Shown: positions 6,087 to 11,631 of the stretch, one piece after another
Numbering within the stretch: the first letter of the stretch is position 1
Layout of the letters: every line of letters starts with the position of its first letter
Assembly: GCA_002314445.1 (NCBI GenBank)
Contig: DCFX01000021.1
Coordinates: 1-14,320 of the forward strand
Reading direction: 5' to 3'
Source of the DNA: Treponema sp. UBA1793
Lineage (GTDB): Bacteria; Spirochaetota; Spirochaetia; Treponematales; Treponemataceae
Length of the DNA stretch: 14,320 nt
Notes under the pieces: model-generated
What the model was told of the DNA's origin: nothing
Databases searched by the model: none
The model's input: the letters and a program-made list of their open reading frames with translations, nothing else
Position numbers and translations under genes: made by a program

Positions 6087-6410
6087 TCATTTTCCATTCT
6101 TTTTATGTTTTATTATGGTAATAACATAATTGTACAAACAGACAGTAAACAATAAACCATTAAATATAAATGGACGATATCGTATTTTTATATAAAAAGC
6201 ACTTATAAACAAAGCTATAACAAAACTCATCAAGGACAATATTCTATAATCAAACAACCAGAATATTAACAATCCAACCAAACTAAAAACAGTGCTTAAA
6301 GTCAACAACCCATTCTTCCAATCTTTTAAATAAAAAAAGTAAGATATAGAAATTACACATGATATTATCGCTACCGCTCCGATGAAAAAATATGCATATT
6401 TATTCTTCAT
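6087..6410 (-). CDS. Predicted four-helix membrane immunity protein
   Basis: 107 residues from the ATG at 6410, which has GGGGAT five bases upstream; an in-frame ATG at 6443 would overlap the preceding toxin fragment and is less likely. There are four hydrophobic segments at about residues 5-27, 33-52, 56-75 and 82-99, with short basic ends (KNKYAYFF at the N-terminus, KHKKNGK at the C-terminus), so it is an inner-membrane protein. No family is recognised. Its position 13 bp after the stop of a toxin-like fragment suggests an immunity protein against a toxin acting on or in the membrane; this is inference from context. Very AT-rich compared with the RHS code. Confidence 0.65.
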   Translation of the reverse strand: MKNKYAYFFIGAVAIISCVISISYFFYLKDWKNGLLTLSTVFSLVGLLIFWLFDYRILSLMSFVIALFISAFYIKIRYRPFIFNGLLFTVCLYNYVITIIKHKKNGK

Positions 6411-6423
6411 TATTATCCCCATT

Positions 6424-6660
6424 TTAAATTCTTGGAATAACATCTTTTACTTTAGCTCTATTACCGGGGATCCTCCCTAAAACAGCATCAATAGTGTTTT
6501 GTTGCTGTTTATTACCATTTTTACTCTTAAAACATTTTCCAAAAAATCTTTGGTATTATCATATAAAAGAGCTGATGCTGTCAAAACCGCTGCTATTTTT
6601 CCTTTGGATCCCTTTATATATGGAGAAATCATCAGATTTTTCCATATATTTCTGCAATTT
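6424..6660 (-). pseudogene. Toxin-tip fragment lacking its RHS backbone
   Basis: The minus-strand frame between stops at about 6661 and 6424 reads MISPYIKGSKGKIAAVLTAS, then LLYDNTKDFLENVLRVKNGN, KQQQNTIDAVLGRIPGNRAK and VKDVIPRI. No RHS sequence or start signal precedes it, so it looks like the stranded C-terminal end of a polymorphic toxin, followed by its membrane immunity gene. The 6444-6698 interval has no other gene. Family not recognised; reading as a toxin tip rests on position and on the abrupt 5' end. Confidence 0.55.
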
Positions 6661-6698
6661 TAATACAGGCTGACAAAACCTGTTTTAATTTGTCTAAT

Positions 6699-7184
6699 TT
6701 AATCTATTTTCTTAGCACGCCAATACATTTTCTCTTTTCCTTGAAAATCTGCTTTAGTAAAATCAGGATCAGTTCCTTCCCCTGAAATAATTTCAAACCA
6801 TGCATGATCATCATCAACAAAATGCATTGCTACAGTTCCCGTTATTATAACATCTTGCCATTTCCCATTTGTTTTTCTTTCACCACTATATGCCAAAGAA
6901 AATACAACTATATTATCGGCCTTTTTTTTATAACCCAATATATTGTAATATCCTCCCTGATAGGATATCCGGGGTTGAGGTTTTAAGTTTTTTCTAATGA
7001 TTAGTCCATCGGAGGTACGAGCATATTTATTGTTATCAACTGTAACTATATTTGCATCATCTTCATTATTTTCTATACTTCCTATATTCCATACACCCCA
7101 AATTTTATCAAGTAATGGTGTTTCAGAATATAATGCACCTGCCACTATTATAAAAAATAATTGTATAATAAATATTTTTTTCAT
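6699..7184 (-). CDS. Predicted exported immunity protein
   Basis: 161 residues. It starts with a signal peptide (KK, then IFIIQLFFIIVAGALYS) with probable cleavage after residue 20-22, so the mature protein is periplasmic or outside the inner membrane. The rest is a soluble beta-rich-looking domain ending in VDDDHAWFEIISGEGTD and MYWRAKKID. No family is recognised. The ATG lies one base after the stop codon of the RHS cassette gene, and AGAGGA in that gene's last codons is its ribosome binding site, so the two are translationally coupled like a toxin and its immunity gene. Export of the protein suggests the paired toxin works in the periplasm. A fragment of a second copy lies at 3938-4033. 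Confidence 0.7.
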   Translation of the reverse strand: MKKIFIIQLFFIIVAGALYSETPLLDKIWGVWNIGSIENNEDDANIVTVDNNKYARTSDGLIIRKNLKPQPRISYQGGYYNILGYKKKADNIVVFSLAYSGERKTNGKWQDVIITGTVAMHFVDDDHAWFEIISGEGTDPDFTKADFQGKEKMYWRAKKID

Positions 7185-7185
7185 A

Positions 7186-8580
7186 TTAATTTTCCTCTTT
7201 TGGTTTAATAATTATAAAACGTGTATTATCAGAGAAGTTTTTTCTTCCACCTTCACTTGCGCCTGATATAGGATCAAAAACAAACTCTCCATTTTTATCT
7301 CCTTCCTGCCAATGTCCCAGTGAAGTCGCATCCGGTTGATCCGCTCTACCGACATTTCTTAAACTTGCAGTTGCACTCTCTTTTGTATCATTATAACTTT
7401 TATCACCAGGTCTTGATATTTTTACTGTAATATCATTTGAATCTACCCCTAATCTTCCCAATGCATCTTTTATGACGGCAGGACCATCATTTACAAGAAA
7501 ACTATTTTCCTCCAGATTACCATTGTTTATTAAATTTGTAATAGCAGATTTTATATCACTTTGTGATAAATTTTTTCCAGTATAAGACTCTGCTACTCCC
7601 TGTAAAGTTCTCATATAACAAGGTCCCTCTATAGGCAATTCGCTCATGGATCCATCTCTAACTCTGGCATTTATTTTTTGAGTCTTCATAATATCCTCAA
7701 CATAAGACGGCATGCCATTTTCCCTTCCATCAGGATCCGTATACTTCAGCGGGTTATTTCCGCAGTACTCATACCAGTTACTTCCGTCCCTGGCAGGGTC
7801 TTCTGTTACAAACCTTCCCAGCTCCGCATCATACCACCGTGCATTGAAGTAATACAAGCCTGTATCAGCATCCACCTGTTTTCCTGTAAACGATGCCTTA
7901 AAGCTTACCGTTCCGTTCTCATGAACCAGCTTACCATAAGCTTCGTAGCTCGCATCCCAGATCACAGTTCCAGCCGCATCGGTGATTGTCTCAGTAGTCC
8001 CTAAGTGATCAACATGGTGATAATACGTTGCATTTTCTCCGCCAGTCGTCCGTACTTCCGCCCATATCTTCGCATTTGCATAGACGTACTTTTCCTGTGT
8101 ACTTCCGTCGTCGCTCCAGAGTAATTCTCCCTTCAGACCGTACTGATAATACGTCACTCCGCTGTCTTTGACGCTCTCCACCCGGAGGCCGCGTATATCG
8201 TATGCATACGAAGCTATCGCTTTAAGTCCATCCGTTCCTGCTGCAGACTTCTTTACGGAAATCAGTCTGTTGGATAAATCGTATTCATATTCCCACAGCT
8301 CTCCGCTGTCTGCTGCCCAGTCATAACTGCTTCCGTTCCACGTCCCGTCCGTTCCGCGGGAAAGCATATTCCCGTTCTTATCGTAGTTGAACTGCCAGCT
8401 GCCGCGTGTCTTTATCAAATCGCTGTTGTCATAATAAGAAAGCGTTATGTTTCCTGTGGATGCTCCGCCTTCGTACTTTGTCTCTGTTAATCTGTTGCCT
8501 CTCGCGTCGAATGTCCATGATATATCTTCCCCGTCTGCGCTGTAGTATACTTCCACGAGCTGTGCAGGCGTTCCGCTCAC
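7186..8580 (-). CDS. RHS cassette with putative cysteine-peptidase-like toxin tip (no proper start)
   Basis: 464 residues from a GTG at 8580, but the RHS frame stays open upstream to a stop at 8710 through a boundary element and contains no ATG, so the GTG is probably not a real start and the cassette may be silent. Up to about residue 280 it is RHS backbone: ISWTFDARGNRLTETKYEGG, then the RHS-associated core (YYHHVDHLGTTETI; GLYYFNARWYDAELGRFVTE; NPLKYTDPDGR). The tip after DPDGR has Cys321 in EGPCYMRTLQGVAE, His423 in LGHWQEGDKNGEF and Asp436 in FDPISG, an order and spacing like a papain/C39-type cysteine peptidase. That function is inferred from these residues only. The exported protein at 6699 is the likely immunity partner. 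Confidence 0.75.
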   Translation of the reverse strand: MSGTPAQLVEVYYSADGEDISWTFDARGNRLTETKYEGGASTGNITLSYYDNSDLIKTRGSWQFNYDKNGNMLSRGTDGTWNGSSYDWAADSGELWEYEYDLSNRLISVKKSAAGTDGLKAIASYAYDIRGLRVESVKDSGVTYYQYGLKGELLWSDDGSTQEKYVYANAKIWAEVRTTGGENATYYHHVDHLGTTETITDAAGTVIWDASYEAYGKLVHENGTVSFKASFTGKQVDADTGLYYFNARWYDAELGRFVTEDPARDGSNWYEYCGNNPLKYTDPDGRENGMPSYVEDIMKTQKINARVRDGSMSELPIEGPCYMRTLQGVAESYTGKNLSQSDIKSAITNLINNGNLEENSFLVNDGPAVIKDALGRLGVDSNDITVKISRPGDKSYNDTKESATASLRNVGRADQPDATSLGHWQEGDKNGEFVFDPISGASEGGRKNFSDNTRFIIIKPKEEN

Positions 8581-8634
8581 TGTCGAGTTGTCGACCGGTT
8601 TGTACCTTGCGTCTCGTTCGTCATACGTACTATG

Positions 8635-8709
8635 TGCCGCAGAACCGCTATGCAGTTCTGCTTCCCGAGCTTTTGGCAGTCTGCGTCTGCAAAAGCTCGA
8701 CTTACCGAT
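8635..8709 (-). repeat. Cassette-boundary hairpin element, copy C (short)
   Basis: The two first hairpins of the element: GCAGAAC/GTTCTGC (about 8639-8661) and a degenerate AGCTTTTGGCAG/CTGCAAAAGCT (about 8668-8698). The minus strand reads KAREAELHSGSAAH directly into STYDERDARYKP of the RHS cassette, in the same frame as copies B and D. The third hairpin and the AVRRYEG part are absent; the following ~85 bp up to 8793 hold nothing I can identify. Confidence 0.78.
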
Positions 8710-8793
8710 TCATGAATTCAGCAGAACCACGACTTAGTTAACTTTGTAGCTCGCCGGAGTTTCTTGTGCTATATAGTAAAAACATACAGCTTT

Positions 8794-9189
8794 TTATTGT
8801 GCTAAAATAGTGTATTTTAATTTATTCATCGTCACTATATCAATTATATGATTTTCACTAATAATAATATAATTTTTTAATATTTTTTCATCATATAAAC
8901 CTTCCGATCTTTTAATTATATCATTAACCAGTAATGAATTTCTAACAAGAAATACAGTATTATTCCTAATCACCTCTCCTAAGTCCTCACACAGCCTGCT
9001 AACTCTTTGAAAATCACATTCTTCTTCCATAAATTTAAAATACACAACATCTACTCCAAAATTAATAATTATTATTTTATTGTTTGTATTTATTAATTCT
9101 AAAATCAACTCCTCATCAAATGATATTTTTTTTATATCATATTTTCCTTTAGGGATATTATCAATTATTATATACTCTTCATTTATCAT
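8794..9189 (-). CDS. Predicted immunity protein of the amber-disrupted RHS cassette
   Basis: 131 residues, very AT-rich, rich in Ile, Asn and Asp (EEYIIIDNIPKGKYDIKKIS; FGVDVVYFKFMEEECDF; ENHIIDIVTMNKLKYTI). No signal peptide, so cytoplasmic. The ATG at 9189 lies inside the last codons of the toxin module (stop at 9179), an 11-bp overlap in another frame that couples translation. This overlap is the main reason to call it immunity; the family is not recognised. A cytoplasmic immunity protein fits a toxin that acts in the cytoplasm. Confidence 0.65.
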   Translation of the reverse strand: MINEEYIIIDNIPKGKYDIKKISFDEELILELINTNNKIIIINFGVDVVYFKFMEEECDFQRVSRLCEDLGEVIRNNTVFLVRNSLLVNDIIKRSEGLYDEKILKNYIIISENHIIDIVTMNKLKYTILAQ

Positions 9190-9433
9190 ATCTAATTTTT
9201 ATCCTCTTTTTTCCATCTTGAATTTCAAGAGTCGGTCTACCATCAGAACTATGATTTCTAACATTTATTTTTCTGCCATCTTTCAAAACCCCAGTTTTAC
9301 CTCCTTTAATATTTTTTTCATTTTCAGGGTCTAAATCGTCAAAATCTTTATTTGCTTGTTCATTTCCACCATCCTTTTCCCATTGCTTTGTATGTCCCTT
9401 TGTCTTATCACCCGGTTTTGCTCCATTCAGCAC
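9179..9433 (-). CDS. Toxin module of an RHS cassette, cut off by an amber codon
   Basis: 84 residues from a GTG at 9433, in the same frame as the RHS gene 9491-11014 and separated from it only by the TAG at 9491-9493. The code between is open and continuous (AKKSDEKKNRELIDEKIDNV), so this was one protein. The domain shows KTKGHTKQWEKDGGNEQANK, DFDDLDPENEKNIKGGKTG, LKDGRKINVRNHSSDGRPTL and EIQDGKKRIKIRYDK. I recall the pattern QWEK-GG, ANKDFD, DGR, VR, SSDGRPTLEIQ at the C-terminal ends of several polymorphic toxins (RHS and LXG types), but I cannot name the activity. It overlaps the immunity gene by 11 bp. On its own it lacks delivery sequences and a credible start. Confidence 0.68.
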   Translation of the reverse strand: MLNGAKPGDKTKGHTKQWEKDGGNEQANKDFDDLDPENEKNIKGGKTGVLKDGRKINVRNHSSDGRPTLEIQDGKKRIKIRYDK

Positions 9434-9490
9434 ATTGTCTATCTTTTCATCTATTAATTCTCTATTCTTCTTTTCATCACTTTTTTTTGC

Positions 9491-11014
9491 CTATCTTTGA
9501 GTTTTTGCTTCATCTACTGCAAGTTGTATTCTTTCATGAACATCTGTACAAACCTGTTCCAAGGAATCTTTCAAAGGTTGATTCGTTTCATAACTGATAT
9601 AAATGGCAGTACCTAAAACAAACATTCCACCAATAACAACTTCTGTTGCATCATCAATTCCAGTAATTCTTCCCGTGGGATCTGTATACTTGAGCGGATT
9701 ATCCCTGCAGTACTCATACCAGTTGCTTCCGTCCCGCGCAGGATCCTCGGTTACGAATCTCCCTAATTCCGAATCATACCACCGCGCATTGAAGTAATAC
9801 AAGCCTGTATCAGCATCCACCTGCTTACCTGTAAACGACGCTTTGAAACTTACCGTTCCGTTCTCATGCACCAGCTTCCCGTACGCTTCATAGCTCGCAT
9901 CCCAGACCACAGTTCCAGCAGCATCCGTTATTGTCTCCGTAGTTCCCAAGTGATCTGTATGGTGATAGTATGCCGCATTTTCCCCGCCAGTCGTCCGTAC
10001 CTCAGCCCATATCGTTGCATTTGCATAGACATACTTTTCCTGTGTACTTCCGTCGTCGCTCCACAGCAACTCGCCCTTCAGTCCATACTGGTAGTATGTA
10101 GTTCCGTTTTCTTTGACGCTCTCCACCCGGAGGCCGCGTATATAGTATGCATATGATGCTATTGCTTTCAGTCCGTCTGTTCCCGCGGCAGACTTTTTCA
10201 CGTTTATCAGTCTGTTGGATAAATCGTACCCGTACTCCCACAGCTCTCCGCTGTCTGCTGCCGTCTGGCTCAGGGCATTTCCGCGGAGGTCGTACACCAC
10301 TGTTACTTTTCCGCGCTCACTGCTGCCGGGTACGGGCGGGACGTCCGCTCCGGTAAGGCGGTTGTAGTCGTCGTATGTGTACGCTATTGTAAACCTGCCG
10401 TCGCCGGTCTCACGCGGGTCGCTCATCTGTATGCAGTTGTCGTTTCTGTCGTAGGCATATGTTATCGTATTACCCAGTGCGTCTGTTTCCGCTGCTTTTT
10501 TGTTCCGCACGGTGTACGTGTATTTTTTTGTATTCCCTTCTCCATCGGTTTCCGCAAGGACGTTCTTGTCTCCGTCATATATTTTCGTCACGGTCCGGGT
10601 TTCGTTTCCGCTGCCGCTTGTCTCCCTGATGAGTCTTCCAAGTCCGTCGTACGTATCGGTGACTGTACGCCAGGAACCTGCATATCCGCTTCTTTTTAAG
10701 AAAGGTAATCCGTCGTCGTTGTACGATATTGATTCCACCGGCGACATCAGCTTTTTAGTGCCTGATTCATATATTTCTACAGGTGGATGCGCCGCAGAAC
10801 TGCCATGCAGTTCTGCTTCCCGTGTTTTGCAGCCTGCGTCTGCAAAACACGCCCTGTTGGGTTCTGGTTTCTTCTGGGCCCTTTCCGCACTTCGGGCATA
10901 GCCCTCATACCGCCTTACGGCGGTATTCCGGTGCTCCAATCCCTGACGCGGTTCTGAACTAAATGCGAGGTATAAATAACAAAGATACGGTACTTCCTGT
11001 TGACCATCATTCAT
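9491..11014 (-). CDS. RHS cassette backbone, truncated before its toxin
   Basis: 507 residues from the ATG at 11014, with no good ribosome binding site. Residues ~31-72 are coded by the boundary element (AVRRYEGYARSAERAQKKPE, FADAGCKTREAEL, SSAAH). Then come YD/RHS repeats (DTYDGLGRLIRETSGSGNE; KKYTYTVRNKKAAETDALGN; YDDYNRLTGAD), the RHS core (YYHHTDHLGTTETI; GLYYFNARWYDSELGRFVTE; NPLKYTDPTGR) and a short tip with a hydrophobic stretch (VVIGGMFVLGTAIYISY). Reading ends at the amber codon 9491-9493; without it the protein would run on into the toxin module to 9179 (611 residues). It has no secretion N-terminus, so it is best seen as a cassette and not a complete toxin. Confidence 0.75.
   Translation of the reverse strand: MNDGQQEVPYLCYLYLAFSSEPRQGLEHRNTAVRRYEGYARSAERAQKKPEPNRACFADAGCKTREAELHGSSAAHPPVEIYESGTKKLMSPVESISYNDDGLPFLKRSGYAGSWRTVTDTYDGLGRLIRETSGSGNETRTVTKIYDGDKNVLAETDGEGNTKKYTYTVRNKKAAETDALGNTITYAYDRNDNCIQMSDPRETGDGRFTIAYTYDDYNRLTGADVPPVPGSSERGKVTVVYDLRGNALSQTAADSGELWEYGYDLSNRLINVKKSAAGTDGLKAIASYAYYIRGLRVESVKENGTTYYQYGLKGELLWSDDGSTQEKYVYANATIWAEVRTTGGENAAYYHHTDHLGTTETITDAAGTVVWDASYEAYGKLVHENGTVSFKASFTGKQVDADTGLYYFNARWYDSELGRFVTEDPARDGSNWYEYCRDNPLKYTDPTGRITGIDDATEVVIGGMFVLGTAIYISYETNQPLKDSLEQVCTDVHERIQLAVDEAKTQR
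9680..10255 (-). repeat. RHS core repeat, copy in the amber cassette
   Basis: This block is closely similar, base by base, to 7730-8310 and 12342-12925, from the TDPxGR codons to ELWEYxYDLSNR. Upstream of about 10255 the code is different (YDLRGNALSQTA in place of TDGTWNGSSYDWAA), so the similarity ends sharply inside the gene. Together the three blocks are direct repeats long enough for homologous recombination. Confidence 0.85.
10790..10957 (-). repeat. Cassette-boundary hairpin element, copy D (full length)
   Basis: Hairpins GCAGAACTG/CAGTTCTGC (10794-10816), GTTTTGCAG/CTGCAAAAC (about 10823-10848) and ATACCGCC/GGCGGTAT (about 10907-10926). It differs from copy B mainly by a short insertion after the third hairpin. 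Open in the RHS frame across its whole length. On its inner side RHS code starts directly after the codons SSAAH, though at a different RHS position (PPVEIYESGTKK) than in copies B and C. Confidence 0.85.
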
Positions 11015-11142
11015 ATTTCTGCTGTTCAGAAAACAGAAGTGATAGAAACAAGAGAGTTAACCGAAGATGCAATGTACGTAAATATGTATACATTATTTCG
11101 GTGATTTACAAATTGCAAGACATGACTTGTTAGGTCGGTTTT

Positions 11143-11628
11143 CTAACAAAGCTCAAAGATGTCTCCGAATTTTGCCAACTGCTTTTCATCGTCGCACTGC
11201 ATAACAACATGGAACGGTCTTCCCTGTCGCCCCCATTCTTCGTTTTCATCACAGGGTTGCGACCAAACTTTGCAAGTTTCTTTTAGAAGAACTCCGAAGG
11301 CAAATTGGTCATCGGTGCTCTCCTTTGATAGAACAAGCTGGCTGCTCGTAATTCCAATGACAAATAATTTAGCAGGAAGCCAATCTAAATCTTTTATACA
11401 CTCATCTAAGGCATTCCAATTGTTACCAAAATAGTACGGAAATTGTAATGCCGCCGCAATTTCTTGGAATAAAGATTTGAAGTCTTGCATCCTCTCGCCT
11501 CGAAGAACGGCGACATATTTTCCCTCTCCCAGCCGCAAACCATTCATCCAATTCTCAAACTCTGAAAGAGCTATGGTTGTTTTGAATAGAAATGGTGATT
11601 GTACCTTTCCAAAAATAGTGTTATTCAT
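11143..11628 (-). CDS. Barstar-family immunity protein
   Basis: 161 residues. The core shows the barstar pattern: VAVLRGERMQDFKSLFQEIA (39-58), then FPYYFGNNWNALDECIKDLD (63-82), equal to barstar's YYGENLDALWDCL helix that plugs the barnase active site. Barstar Asp35 and Asp39 align with Asn72 and Glu76, so the main charged contact is altered, as in some distant relatives. An extra C-terminal part (to GRPFHVVMQCDDEKQLAKFG) makes it longer than classical barstar (~90 residues). The start at 11628 is 3 bp after the toxin stop, and GGAG in the toxin's last codons is its ribosome binding site, so toxin and immunity protein are coupled. It acts in the cytoplasm by tight binding of the ribonuclease tip. 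Confidence 0.9.
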   Translation of the reverse strand: MNNTIFGKVQSPFLFKTTIALSEFENWMNGLRLGEGKYVAVLRGERMQDFKSLFQEIAAALQFPYYFGNNWNALDECIKDLDWLPAKLFVIGITSSQLVLSKESTDDQFAFGVLLKETCKVWSQPCDENEEWGRQGRPFHVVMQCDDEKQLAKFGDIFELC

Positions 11629-11631
11629 AGC

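Noticed and set aside
8406..8741. Plus-strand frames opposite the RHS genes (also at 4943-5329, 9866-10356, 11955-12290, 12597-13001, 13701-14075)
   Set aside because: They are Cys/Ser/Arg/Leu-rich shadows of the RHS code, recur at each RHS copy at the same place, and lack ribosome binding sites.
3771..10957. CRISPR array
   Set aside because: The repeated elements are far apart, of unequal length and adjoin coding sequence; there are no short regularly spaced repeats.
11060..11100. Minus-strand promoter TTGCAA-17-TAATGT before the amber cassette
   Set aside because: The -10 is poor and the ATG at 11014 lacks a ribosome binding site; too weak to claim expression of the cassette.
11126..11151. 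Inverted repeat TTGTTAG/CTAACAA at the end of the barstar gene, with an integron attC-like R'' box (ACCTAAC) on the minus strand
   Set aside because: A matching GTTRRRY end is not found within the following ~130 bp, no integrase is in view, and the other immunity genes lack such a site. There is no T-run either, so it is not called a terminator.
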